Assembly: GCF_042682785.1 (NCBI RefSeq)
Contig: NZ_JBHUIB010000012.1
Span: forward strand, 682,001 to 746,000
DNA: 64,000 nucleotides
Reading direction: 5' to 3'
Source of the DNA: Thalassotalea_F euphylliae
GTDB lineage: Bacteria; Pseudomonadota; Gammaproteobacteria; Enterobacterales; Alteromonadaceae
Part shown: positions 16,696 to 24,663 of the stretch, one piece after another
Layout of the letters: each line of letters opens with the position of its first letter
Position numbering within the stretch: position 1 is the stretch's first letter
Notes under the pieces: model-generated
Told to the model about the DNA's origin: nothing
The model's input: the letters and a program-made list of their open reading frames with translations, nothing else
The model's database searches: none
Translations under genes and position numbers: made by a program

Positions 16696-19362
16696 ATGCA
16701 ATACAAAGTTAACAAAATTGCTTTAGCTGTAGCGCTTACAGTAAGCAGTGGCTTTGCTATCGCACAAGAATCTGAAGATAGTGCAATCGAAGAAGTAGTT
16801 GTTAAAGCTTCACGTTTGCAGGGTAGTGCAGTTGCTGTCATTGAAGAGCGAAAGAACCAAGCGTTCGTCGCTGATATTTTAGGCTCTGAACAACTATCTA
16901 AAACTGGTGATAGCGATGCAGCTGCTGCTTTACGTCGTGTAACAGGTTTGACTCTTGTAGATGGCAAGTTTATCTACGTTCGTGGTTTAGGTGAACGATA
17001 TTCTAGCGCTAGATTAAATGGCGCTTCAGTACCAAGCCCTGACTTAACAAGAAACGTAATCCCTCTTGATTTATTCCCATCAAGTATTATTGAAAGCTTA
17101 GCGGTACAAAAAGCGTATTCACCTTCAATGCCAGCGGCATTTGGTGGTGGTTCAATTGATATTCGTACTAAGTCTGTACCGTCACAGTTTGTCGGTAACA
17201 TTGAAGTTGGTGTGGGTATGAATACCGAAGCTGACAAGGGCTTTACATATAGCTCTGGTCACTCTGGCTTACCTTCAGAATTACAAGACGCTATCGTGAA
17301 ATATCGTGGTGACTTCAGCCTTGCAAGTATTATTACCAAAGAGCAAGGTTTAGGAAACGATATTGATGCGGCCGGCGCTGAAATGATCAATCAAGGCTTG
17401 TTAAGTCAGCTTGACCGTGACATGGCGCTTAAGCGTGAGTCGCTTGACCCAGATGTAAACATCAAAGCAAGCATCGGTAATTCGTTTGACGAAGATTACT
17501 TCGGTGGCACTATTGGTTTCTTCGCATCTGGTGCATACGACAATAAATGGAAGTTTTCAGAAAAGTCTAACAATGTCATCAGTCAAAACTTAGGTGACAA
17601 TTGTAGTGAATCACTCGATTCTGCCGATGCAACGAGTAACTCTTGCTTTGATGCGACAACTGATTCAGAAGTGACGACAGAAGAAGAACGTATCAGTGGT
17701 GTGTTTACCCTTGGTTACAAGCTTGGTCAGCATAATGTTTCTTACTCAAAAATCTATTTAGAAGATTCTGAAGATGAAACAGAGATTGCCGTTAAACAAG
17801 CACCAGGTGGTAGTACTGTCCGTACTATTTTTGGAACGGGTACTGCTGACCGTTTAATTTCGTTTAACTATGAAGAAAGAATGTTAGATGTTGACCAATT
17901 TGTTGGCCAGCATACATTCACAGACTACTGGGGAATTGGCTTTGACTGGCAGTACACGGAGTCTGAAGCAACAACAGAAATTCCGACAGAAGTTGAGTAT
18001 GTTTTCCGCGATAGCTACGATCGCAACACAGGTAACTACCTGAGCTCAGGTATTACAGGTGACCAAAACCGTGCAACTTACTCATTCGTTGACATGGAAG
18101 AGCAAGTTAAGTCTTACTCAGGTAACTTAACACTGCCAATCTATGCTGGCGACTTTGAAATGGAATACAAAGTAGGTTATGACTTCACTGATAAAGCAAG
18201 ACAATATGTCACGTCTAGCTTCAAAGTGAACAACAACTCTGGTGCTGGTGTGACTGTTGGTGATGACATACTTGAATTGCCAGCATACTTATCTGATAGC
18301 TTTATCTCAGATAACAGCATGGGAATCACCTTCAACGAACCAAGCATTCCAGATGCCGATGACTACATTGCGGGTCAGAAGATTGATGCGGGCTACGGTG
18401 CATTTGATATTATTTATCAAGGTACATGGCGCTTCAGTGGTGGTATTCGTTATGAGAAGTTCCGCCAAGTATCGCTTCGCTCGTCTAGTCTCGTGTTTGG
18501 TAAAGACGACATTGAAAGATTGTACAATGAAGAAACTATTCTTGAAGGTACTATCAACGATGACGACTTCTATCCTGCACTTTCGATGACTTACATCGGC
18601 GGTGAAGACTACCAAGTTCGTTTTGGTTACGGTGAAACTGTTGTTCGTCCAGATCTTCGAGAAGTTATCCCGGTAGCGTACTACGATCCATTAACGGATA
18701 TTCGTACAACGGGTCGTGTAGGCCTTCAGTCAAGTGACTTGAAGAACTTTGACCTTCGTTACGAAAGCTACAGTGCTAATGGTGACAACTGGTCGGTAGC
18801 GTTATTCTACAAAGATATCGACAGCCCAATCGAGAATATTCTTCGCATTGGTGATGAAGATTACAGCTTATCATTCATCAACGGTGAAGAGGGGGAGGTC
18901 TACGGTATTGAAACTGAATGGCTTCATGACCTTAGCTACCTAGCAGATGGCTTCTTTACTTCAGGTAATATCACACTTAGTGACTCTGAAGTATCTATCG
19001 ACCCATCACTTGCGGGTAACTTAACAAACCCAACTAAGCGTTTGACAGGTCACTCAGAGTACGTAGTTAACTTACAGTTAAACTATGATTCTGCAGACGG
19101 TAACCACAGTGGTTCTTTAGTTTACAATGTGTTTGGTGAGCGTATTATCGCGTCAGGTGTAGCGGATAGAGACGATGCTTTCGAGCAGCCTTTCCACTCA
19201 CTAGACTTGGTTTACACTTACTATCCATCATTTAGCTCGAAATTGAAGTTTAAAGTTCAAAATATGCTAGCTGAAGACCAAGAAGTGTTGCAGTCAGACG
19301 TAGTTGTTCGTTCTAAAGAAATTGGCACGACATTTAGCCTTAGCTATACGTACGACTTCTAA
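16696..19362 (+). CDS. TonB-dependent outer-membrane receptor
   Basis: About 888 residues; a ligand-gated outer-membrane transporter energised by TonB. The ATG at 16696 is chosen because AAAGGG lies seven bases upstream; in-frame ATGs at 16675 and 16690 lack a well-spaced ribosome site. A signal peptide (ALAVALTVSSGFAIA) is followed by a TonB-box-like EEVVVKA, a plug domain (ADILGSEQLSKTGDSDAAAAL, FIYVRGLGERYSS, GGGSIDIRTKS) and a beta barrel ending in the aromatic TFSLSYTYDF. The plug belongs to the subclass with the VRGLGERYSSARLNG signature. Substrate unknown; the upstream lipoprotein is the probable partner. Confidence 0.93.
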   Translation: MQYKVNKIALAVALTVSSGFAIAQESEDSAIEEVVVKASRLQGSAVAVIEERKNQAFVADILGSEQLSKTGDSDAAAALRRVTGLTLVDGKFIYVRGLGERYSSARLNGASVPSPDLTRNVIPLDLFPSSIIESLAVQKAYSPSMPAAFGGGSIDIRTKSVPSQFVGNIEVGVGMNTEADKGFTYSSGHSGLPSELQDAIVKYRGDFSLASIITKEQGLGNDIDAAGAEMINQGLLSQLDRDMALKRESLDPDVNIKASIGNSFDEDYFGGTIGFFASGAYDNKWKFSEKSNNVISQNLGDNCSESLDSADATSNSCFDATTDSEVTTEEERISGVFTLGYKLGQHNVSYSKIYLEDSEDETEIAVKQAPGGSTVRTIFGTGTADRLISFNYEERMLDVDQFVGQHTFTDYWGIGFDWQYTESEATTEIPTEVEYVFRDSYDRNTGNYLSSGITGDQNRATYSFVDMEEQVKSYSGNLTLPIYAGDFEMEYKVGYDFTDKARQYVTSSFKVNNNSGAGVTVGDDILELPAYLSDSFISDNSMGITFNEPSIPDADDYIAGQKIDAGYGAFDIIYQGTWRFSGGIRYEKFRQVSLRSSSLVFGKDDIERLYNEETILEGTINDDDFYPALSMTYIGGEDYQVRFGYGETVVRPDLREVIPVAYYDPLTDIRTTGRVGLQSSDLKNFDLRYESYSANGDNWSVALFYKDIDSPIENILRIGDEDYSLSFINGEEGEVYGIETEWLHDLSYLADGFFTSGNITLSDSEVSIDPSLAGNLTNPTKRLTGHSEYVVNLQLNYDSADGNHSGSLVYNVFGERIIASGVADRDDAFEQPFHSLDLVYTYYPSFSSKLKFKVQNMLAEDQEVLQSDVVVRSKEIGTTFSLSYTYDF

Positions 19363-19382
19363 CGTTAGATAAACGTGAATTA

Positions 19383-19412
19383 AAAAAGGCCGACGTTATT
19401 GTCGGCCTTTTT
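19383..19412 (+). terminator. terminator after the TonB receptor
   Basis: AAAAAGGCCGAC, loop of about 6 nt, GTCGGCCTTTTT. Confidence 0.9.
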
Positions 19413-19574
19413 GTCTGTATATTTTACATTAGCTTGGTGGCTCAATAGTCAAACTATTTAGACCTCAGATATCATGAGCGTTTCAGTGTGATGGTATACA
19501 TATTGCTATAATTTTGCTCAGTCTGCTTACATAAGTGGCTACATTTTATTGGTGTTTTTAAAGGAATAGAAAGC

Positions 19575-20336
19575 ATGATTAAACAAACTCTATTTAGTGG
19601 CTTATTGTTGATTGCTACTACCTCATTGTCTCAGGCCGGCATAATTAAAGTTGATGATAGCGATTTTAATTCTGGTGCTGGCGTCATTACGTTCTCCGAA
19701 TTTGCTCTGGGAACAACCAACCCTGCGTATACTGCTGCTGATTATGGTGGTGATGCTGGTGACCCAGACGTAAATTTTGGTGGGTGGTTTAATGGTCAAA
19801 GCTTAAGTGCAAACCCATTAATTGATTGCCCTGGAGCTGCGGCTAGTGCTTGTATCGTCGGTAACCCAACAAACTCGCTAGGAATTGATACAAACTCTCC
19901 AAATACATTCATTGTTGGCGATGGCTCTAACCCTACTTCTCCGGTACTTAGTGGAACGCCAACTTTTAATGGCGGTATCGCTGTTTTATTTAGTACTGAT
20001 CAATTTGGCGTTGGGTTTGATGGCGGTTTCTTTAACGCTGTTGGTTCTACTGCTATTACTGCATTTGCGCGTGATGGAAGTTTAATAGGTTCAGTTGCGA
20101 ATACAGTAACAGGAATTGAGTTTTTGGGCTTGGTTACTGACGACAATACTGCGAGAATCGCTGGTGTGTTTTTAGATTTAGTTGGTGCAGAACCGGCCGG
20201 TTTCGCGATTGATAATATCCGTTTTGGTGGTGTAAACGATATTAATGTTGTTGGGGTTTCAGAGCCAAGCACATATTTAGGCTTTGTATTAGCCTTATCT
20301 TTAATGGTTGTAAGAAGAAATTCTTTGAATAAGTAA
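19575..20336 (+). CDS. secreted PEP-CTERM-like protein
   Basis: A 253-residue exported protein: signal peptide to about SLSQA/GII, then a G/N/T/S-rich extracellular-type domain that ends with PAGFAIDNIRFGG, a stretch common near the end of PEP-CTERM proteins. The C-terminus has the tripartite sorting pattern: VSEPSTYLG (SEP in place of PEP), a hydrophobic helix (FVLALSLMVV) and a basic RR tail. PEP-CTERM proteins are processed by exosortase and linked to exopolysaccharide or biofilm matrix. No exosortase lies in the window. The 212-bp upstream gap carries no other gene. Confidence 0.75.
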   Translation: MIKQTLFSGLLLIATTSLSQAGIIKVDDSDFNSGAGVITFSEFALGTTNPAYTAADYGGDAGDPDVNFGGWFNGQSLSANPLIDCPGAAASACIVGNPTNSLGIDTNSPNTFIVGDGSNPTSPVLSGTPTFNGGIAVLFSTDQFGVGFDGGFFNAVGSTAITAFARDGSLIGSVANTVTGIEFLGLVTDDNTARIAGVFLDLVGAEPAGFAIDNIRFGGVNDINVVGVSEPSTYLGFVLALSLMVVRRNSLNK

Positions 20337-20342
20337 TCAATT

Positions 20343-20367
20343 TAAGGGTCGCTTTATGCGACCCTTA
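20343..20367 (+). terminator. terminator-like hairpin after the PEP-CTERM gene
   Basis: TAAGGGTCGC, short loop, GCGACCCTTA. The following T run is poor (TTCATT), so it is a weaker intrinsic terminator. Confidence 0.6.
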
Positions 20368-20429
20368 TTCATTGGGTGCATGCGTAACATTGTATAACAG
20401 GAGAATGCATCGGGGGAATCTAAGTGAAT

Positions 20430-21047
20430 TTATTTCTCGTAACGTAATAAAAACATCTTCACTGATTCTTTGATAAGTTGCTCACGCTCTTTATCACTCA
20501 AAATTCCCGTCATACCAATAATTTGTGGCCAAAAGCCACTGCCTTTTATCAAACTATGTAATTGGGTATTAGCAAACATCACATCGTCAATAGCGAGCCT
20601 CTTGTCATTTATGGCCAGCTCTATCCATTTATAAATTGCGGTTTCTTGCTTGGAAATTTTTGAAACTTCTTCTTGCAAAGCGTCTTGTTTAAAGAAAAAG
20701 TGACTAATCGCAACGCGAGATAAATCAATATATTCAGGGTTGCTGAGTAGCTCTACTTCTACTCGTAATAGTGCCTCTAACTGAGGGGCAAGTGGAGCAT
20801 CACTACAATAATTTGCATCAACATTGACCATGGCCGTGTGCCAAAGCTCGGTAACTAAATGCATTACCAGTGCTTCTTTTGTTTCGAAATGGTTATACAC
20901 AGTTCGCTTAGATACATTAGCGGCTTCTGCTAGTTTGTCCATACTGGTTGACTGCACGCCATGCTCTTTAAACATGCGTTTTGCAGCAACAATGATGTCC
21001 TGCTTTTTCTGTTCGCTTCGGGTTAATCCTTGCTTCACTACGGTCAC
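20430..21047 (-). CDS. TetR family transcriptional regulator
   Basis: A 205-residue regulator with the N-terminal TetR helix-turn-helix: IIVAAKRMFKEHGVQSTSMDKLAEAANVSK in outline, then RTVYNHFETKEALVMHLV. The C-terminal ligand domain is helical and unassigned; AcrR-C-like features are possible. It is divergent from the metallo-hydrolase lipoprotein gene, and the palindromic operator lies in the 111-bp gap between the two starts, so it probably represses itself and its neighbour. Confidence 0.9.
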   Translation of the reverse strand: MTVVKQGLTRSEQKKQDIIVAAKRMFKEHGVQSTSMDKLAEAANVSKRTVYNHFETKEALVMHLVTELWHTAMVNVDANYCSDAPLAPQLEALLRVEVELLSNPEYIDLSRVAISHFFFKQDALQEEVSKISKQETAIYKWIELAINDKRLAIDDVMFANTQLHSLIKGSGFWPQIIGMTGILSDKEREQLIKESVKMFLLRYEK

Positions 21048-21080
21048 ACTTCAATGGAAATTTCACTTATTTTACACTGA

Positions 21081-21130
21081 GTAGTTTACTTTTTGAATGG
21101 TTATAAAGTAAACTACACCGACTAGTTTAC
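21081..21130. promoter_or_regulatory. TetR operator in the divergent promoter region
   Basis: A perfect inverted repeat: GTAGTTTACTTT at 21081-21092 and AAAGTAAACTAC at 21105-21116, separated by 12 bp. A third half-site, TAGTTTACA, follows at about 21123-21131. Three copies of TAGTTTAC in 50 bp between a tetR gene and its divergent neighbour are best explained as the operator of that regulator. Confidence 0.8.
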
Positions 21131-21158
21131 ATTTTGTGTGTAGAAATAGGCTGTAAAC

Positions 21159-22217
21159 ATGCATACGTTTTTAAAAGAATCGAGAGTTTGGTTAGTAGGA
21201 GTTGTAGTTCTTATGGCGATTTTGGCAGGTTGTAATCAAAACGAGCAACAAATTTCAAAGTTTAAAAATACGCAATTAGAGTATAAAACAGATATGGGCG
21301 TTATTTGGGAGATTATTAAAGAGCGTTTCACTATAAAACGCGTTGCGCCAGAGCCAACATCAACAATGCCTGTGAAGCCATTAACATTTGCAGAAATTCA
21401 ACAAGCTAAAGAAAACAGTGCGGTAAAGTTGGGACATTCATCAATGCTATTAAAAATTAATAGCCAAATCATATTATTGGACCCCGTATTTAGTGATAGA
21501 GCTTCTCCTGTCCAGTGGGCGGGGCCTAAACGATTTCATCAAACTCCCATTACATTGGATGAGCTAGAGTACATTGATGTTATTGTCATAAGTCATGATC
21601 ATTATGACCACCTCGACAAAGGGACAATAAAAGCGCTAAACCAAAAAGTTGGTCATTTTGTTGTGCCACTAAAAATTGGAAAGTACTTGCTAAAATGGGG
21701 CGTTAGCAAAGACAAAATTACTGAACTTGATTGGTGGCAAGAGCACCAATTAAATGGTGTGACTTATATAGCAACACCGACTCAACATTTTTCAGGTCGA
21801 GGCTTGTTTGATAGAGATGAAACACTATGGGCAAGTTGGGTTATTCAAAGTGAAGACGTGAATATTTATTTCTCGGGCGACAGTGGTTACTTTTCAGGGT
21901 TCAAAGAGATAGGTAATAAATATGGGCCGTTTGATCTCACTTTGGTTGAAACCGGTGCGTATAACAAATTATGGAAAGAAATCCACATGATGCCTGAAGA
22001 GTCTGTACAAGCGCATCTTGATTTGCAGGGTAAAGTGATGATGCCTATTCACAACGCGACATTTGATTTAGCGATGCACGACTGGGATGAGCCTCTAGAG
22101 CGTGTATCCGAATTAGCAAAGACGCATAATATAGAACTTGCTACTCCAGTGTTTGGCGACATATTTGAGATACAGCAAGTTAATAGGCCTATACGCTGGT
22201 GGCGCTTAATGGAGTAA
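21159..22217 (+). CDS. lipoprotein metallo-beta-lactamase-fold hydrolase (UlaG/NAPE-PLD-like)
   Basis: A 352-residue protein with a lipoprotein signal (AILAGC lipobox), so it is membrane-anchored outside the cytoplasm. The metallo-beta-lactamase fold is clear: GHSSMLLKINSQIILLDP early, the zinc motif SHDHYDHLD (HxHxDH), TPTQHFSGRG, IYFSGDSGYFSGF, and MPIHNATFDLAMHDWDEP near the end. The W-x-SW-V and SGDSGY pattern is like NAPE-PLD and related phosphodiesterases or lactonases; the substrate is unknown, and a membrane phospholipid is only a possibility. Control by the divergent TetR protein is likely. Confidence 0.88.
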   Translation: MHTFLKESRVWLVGVVVLMAILAGCNQNEQQISKFKNTQLEYKTDMGVIWEIIKERFTIKRVAPEPTSTMPVKPLTFAEIQQAKENSAVKLGHSSMLLKINSQIILLDPVFSDRASPVQWAGPKRFHQTPITLDELEYIDVIVISHDHYDHLDKGTIKALNQKVGHFVVPLKIGKYLLKWGVSKDKITELDWWQEHQLNGVTYIATPTQHFSGRGLFDRDETLWASWVIQSEDVNIYFSGDSGYFSGFKEIGNKYGPFDLTLVETGAYNKLWKEIHMMPEESVQAHLDLQGKVMMPIHNATFDLAMHDWDEPLERVSELAKTHNIELATPVFGDIFEIQQVNRPIRWWRLME

Positions 22218-22240
22218 CTGTTAAGTCAATGAAAATAGAA

Positions 22241-22266
22241 AAGCAGGCATATTTGCCTGCTTTTTT
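22241..22266 (+). terminator. terminator after the metallo-hydrolase gene
   Basis: AAGCAGGCA, short loop, TGCCTGC and a run of T. It separates the chromosomal gene from the cassette region. Confidence 0.9.
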
Positions 22267-22410
22267 GTGCCTTGTTGGTTGGCAAATACTTTAAGACGCT
22301 ATTCTGAAGGTTGTTTATATGCAGTAGCTCATATCTGCACTCACAGTATACGCAATTAGATTTAGATGTTATTTTGCAGGCAGCAATGTGCGAGAAGCGG
22401 ACATCGACCT

Positions 22411-22440
22411 CGACATTACTGAGAATTCTCAGTAAATCCC
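22411..22440. repeat. palindromic repeat, copy 1
   Basis: Contains a perfect 20-bp palindrome at 22416-22435 (TTACTGAGAA and its inverse). It shares ATTACTGAGA and TCTCAGTAA with the two copies downstream. Confidence 0.75.
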
Positions 22441-22504
22441 CAAACTATACAAAATATTTCCTTAACACTATGAAATATATAAATAAAAACCGATAAATAC
22501 ATCG

Positions 22505-22534
22505 GGATATTACTATGAAGTCTCAGTAATATCC
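22505..22534. repeat. palindromic repeat, copy 2
   Basis: Arms GGATATTACT and AGTAATATCC around a 10-bp centre, with one more matching G/C pair outside. The right arm contains TCTCAGTAA as in copy 1. Confidence 0.75.
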
Positions 22535-22621
22535 CAAAAAACGCTAATAATTGATTGGGTTTTGTTGTTAACGGATTGAATTGCAATAGATTTCTGGTAA
22601 TTTAATTGGCTAATCGTGGAC

Positions 22622-22651
22622 GGATATTACTGAGACGTCTACATAATATGC
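22622..22651. repeat. palindromic repeat, copy 3, next to the attI-like core
   Basis: GGATATTACTGAGA followed by CGTCT and a diverged right arm (ACATAATATGC). The left half is identical to the consensus of the other copies. Its right half overlaps the left arm of the attI-like core. Confidence 0.7.
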
Positions 22652-22659
22652 TGTTATGT
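22641..22659 (+). other. attI-like recombination core
   Basis: ACATAA (22641-22646), a 7-bp spacer ending in G, and TTATGT (22654-22659). Inverted 6-bp arms with a 7-bp spacer and a G/TT junction are the architecture of the simple site of attI (in attI1 the arms are CCTAA and TTAGG, also 7 bp apart). The point between 22653 and 22654 would be the junction with the first cassette. No integrase gene is adjacent. An alternative is the remnant of an attC R' box. Confidence 0.5.
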
Positions 22660-22675
22660 GTACAGGTAGTAAGTC

Positions 22676-23053
22676 GTGTTATTCAACCTTTTTAATAAAA
22701 AGAAAAATACAGAATTACACGAAAATTCATTTCCAAAAGATGAATTTAATTGGGGGCATCCTTGGCATTTATTAGAAGGTGGTTCACGAGGAAAAATTGG
22801 GTTACAAAAAGAGTTGAATGCTGAAATCGGTTCAAAACATCCTCTTTTTGAATTTGACCCAATTGTATTTGCACGTTCAAGTGCAGGTGATGATATTTTA
22901 GTATTTTTAAATGACGGACGTTTTGCTTGTGTTCATTTGGTATGGCACGGAAAGGTAGATCAATTTCCAGATAAATTTCCCTCTACATATTTTTTAGATT
23001 CCGCAGTAAGCGTGCAGAACTTTTTGGATGAAGAGGCAGCAGAGCACACATAA
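22676..23053 (+). CDS. cassette 1: hypothetical protein
   Basis: A 125-residue soluble protein with a GTG start 23 bases after the attI-like junction. A basic N-terminus (FNLFNKKKN) leads to FNWGHPWHLLEGGSRGKIGLQKEL and a core with FARSSAGDDILVFLNDGRFACVHLVWHG. The second half reads like the strand-rich core of a small immunity-type or ligand-binding protein, but I recognise no family and assign no function. The stop codon lies in the R'' box of attC 1. Confidence 0.75.
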   Translation: MLFNLFNKKKNTELHENSFPKDEFNWGHPWHLLEGGSRGKIGLQKELNAEIGSKHPLFEFDPIVFARSSAGDDILVFLNDGRFACVHLVWHGKVDQFPDKFPSTYFLDSAVSVQNFLDEEAAEHT

Positions 23054-23149
23054 CAAGCCATTGCAGTGCGGGACTTTTAACAGTTGGCTTTCCTCACTGC
23101 GCTCGTTATTTTAGCCAACAATTAGAAGCCCCTGAATGGGGCGTTATAC
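23048..23149 (+). other. attC site 1
   Basis: R'' ACATAAC (23048-23054), outer arms CAAGCC, inner arms around CTCACTGC, AGCCCC/GGGGC stem near the end and R' GTTATAC (23143-23149). Same type as attC 3, 5, 6 and 7. Confidence 0.88.
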
Positions 23150-23183
23150 AACAAAAATAATCAATCATAATTTGGAGTAAAAA

Positions 23184-23792
23184 ATGAAAAAAGGAATATT
23201 AAGTATATCAATAGCTGTTGCATTATTGACAGGCTGTGCAGCCACAGTAAAACCAGTCGATATACCACAAGTATCCAATTTAAAAGGAATTGAAGCTAAC
23301 TCTACGGATGTTAAGGCTTACATAAGTGATTTCTCTATAAATTTACCATCACCGAAAATTGGGCAAGCCAAAACAGGTACTTTATGCGTAGGTGGAACAG
23401 ACTTAACTTGGACAGGACATACACCAACAGTGGCTGCTATGGACACAACTGTTAAATCAACTTTTAAAGATTTAAATTACAATGTTTCTTCTAGCCTCCT
23501 GAAAGAAAAAGCAAGAAACGAAGCTAATGTTCTAATTGCGGGAAGTGTAACTGACATGAAAGGTAACCTTTGCCTATCTATTGATGGTCAAAAAGGTGAT
23601 GTGTATGCCGAGGTTTCTTGGGAGCTTTATAACAAAAAAAATGATCAGACTCTAACGCTGAAAACACAAGGAACTAGCAGTAACCCTAAGTTTGTTCAAG
23701 CAGGTGATACAGAATTATTCGTAGCTTCAGTAAAAATGGCAACACTTAACCTTTTAGCTAACCCTGAAGTACATAAATTGCTAAATAATTAG
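23184..23792 (+). CDS. cassette 2: putative lipoprotein
   Basis: A 202-residue protein with a clear lipoprotein signal: MKKGILSISIAVALLTGCAA, lipobox LTGC. The mature part includes GTLCVGGTDLTWTGHTP, a region with LKEKARNEANVLIAGSVTDMKGNLCLS (two Cys that may pair) and a C-terminal helix ending LNLLANPEVHKLL. It looks like a periplasmic-facing lipoprotein of unknown function. It carries its own ribosome site (TTTGGAG) inside the cassette. Confidence 0.8.
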   Translation: MKKGILSISIAVALLTGCAATVKPVDIPQVSNLKGIEANSTDVKAYISDFSINLPSPKIGQAKTGTLCVGGTDLTWTGHTPTVAAMDTTVKSTFKDLNYNVSSSLLKEKARNEANVLIAGSVTDMKGNLCLSIDGQKGDVYAEVSWELYNKKNDQTLTLKTQGTSSNPKFVQAGDTELFVASVKMATLNLLANPEVHKLLNN

Positions 23793-23794
23793 TT

Positions 23795-23891
23795 GTATAA
23801 CAAGGCGCTCAACTAGGAAAAAATTAAGCAAACTATTCACTTCGTTCAATTTTAGCTTACTTAATTTTTCCTGTTAGCTTGGCGTTAGGTA
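23795..23891 (+). other. attC site 2 (divergent type)
   Basis: R'' GTATAAC (23795-23801) and R' GTTAGGT (23885-23891, fitting GTTRRRY). The long inner stem pairs AGGAAAAAATTAAG with CTTAATTTTTCC around CACTTCG. It lacks the AGCCCC/GGGGC end of the common type. Confidence 0.85.
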
Positions 23892-23896
23892 ACTAA

Positions 23897-24220
23897 ATGG
23901 AATTTGTTAAATACCGAAACCTAAATCTTCCAAATGAACTGAGTTATGAATTCCTCTTAGAGTTACAACAGTATCTCAACAATGAGTTACTCGATTGCTT
24001 TCGGTCAATTAATAATGAGAGTCGAGAAAAAATATCTCGCGATTTAATTACTAAAGTTGAGCATTTAATTGAGCAAATTAACCAACATGGATACGGTCTT
24101 TATCGCGCTGATTATTCGGGCGATATTAACTATGAAAATAGTGAGCAAACTTACTGTAATAAAAACCTAAATATTCACTTTCATGGTTTTACCGCCCAAG
24201 TATCATGGGATAATTGGTAA
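23897..24220 (+). CDS. cassette 3: hypothetical protein
   Basis: A 107-residue soluble protein starting MEFVKYRNLNLPNELSYEF, with an amphipathic helical middle (FLLELQQYLNNELLDCF and LITKVEHLIEQINQ) and an aromatic C-terminal part (LNIHFHGFTAQVSWDNW). No recognised family. The start is only six bases after attC 2, so the ribosome site must come largely from the preceding attC (GGCG/TAGG). Confidence 0.65.
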   Translation: MEFVKYRNLNLPNELSYEFLLELQQYLNNELLDCFRSINNESREKISRDLITKVEHLIEQINQHGYGLYRADYSGDINYENSEQTYCNKNLNIHFHGFTAQVSWDNW

Positions 24221-24224
24221 CGTT

Positions 24225-24327
24225 ACCTAACAAGCCAATTAAGTACGGGACTGCTAAAGCTTGGCTCAGTTCCGCTTCGCTACACAGTTTAGCCAAGCAT
24301 TATCAGCCCCTTATTGGGGCGTTACAC
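24225..24327 (+). other. attC site 3
   Basis: R'' ACCTAAC (24225-24231, perfect RYYYAAC), inner stem with CTAAAGCTTGGCT paired to AGCCAAGC, then CAGCCCC/GGGGC and R' GTTACAC (24321-24327). Nearly identical to attC 5. Confidence 0.93.
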
Positions 24328-24360
24328 GTACAAATCACACAAAAATAAGGAAATTTAGAC

Positions 24361-24663
24361 ATGGAAAAAGGTTTGACTGTTGGCTCTGCTTTCAAATTTA
24401 CTTTCGTTACATCCGGAACAGCCATTTTCTTTCTATATATAATTACCACCCTACCAATGGTTCTATTCGGTAGAGAGTCATCGACAGAGTTCTTTGGCTA
24501 CTCAGCAAACACCGTTCCTGGCTTTTTGTTTGGTCTGATAGCAATGCCATTTATCATCGGTTTTATTTCTGGGTTTCTTGCGGTTCAAGCGGTAATCGGG
24601 CAGTGGCTTTACACCAGGGTGTTTAGTTTGGAGCTGACACTCAATAATGCCAATGACGTATAA
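24361..24663 (+). CDS. cassette 4: small membrane protein
   Basis: A 100-residue protein with two or three hydrophobic segments (FKFTFVTSGTAIFFLYIITT; PGFLFGLIAMPFIIGFISGFL) and polar ends. Probably inner-membrane. It has its own ribosome site (AAGGA) before the ATG. No family recognised. The cassette ends in a foreign-looking attC. Confidence 0.7.
   Translation: MEKGLTVGSAFKFTFVTSGTAIFFLYIITTLPMVLFGRESSTEFFGYSANTVPGFLFGLIAMPFIIGFISGFLAVQAVIGQWLYTRVFSLELTLNNANDV

Larger units (their letters stand above)
22267..22652. other. non-coding region at the head of the cassette array
   Basis: No convincing gene in about 390 bp on either strand, and in particular no integron integrase, which would be expected here on the minus strand. 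The region holds three related palindromes (listed separately) and then the attI-like core. A 61-codon open frame on the + strand (22311-22496) has no family features and is not called. Confidence 0.6.

Noticed and set aside
22311..22496. 61-codon open frame on the + strand
   Set aside because: No ribosome site, no family features, and it runs through the first palindrome. Not called as a gene.
22636..22664. dif-like XerC/XerD site (CATAA, spacer, TTATG)
   Set aside because: The spacer is 7 bp and the outer parts do not match dif arms. The attI-like reading fits the position before the first cassette better.
22651..22665. LexA-box-like CTGT...ACAG at the array head
   Set aside because: The spacing is 7 instead of 8 bases between CTGT and ACAG, and there is no integrase promoter for it to control.
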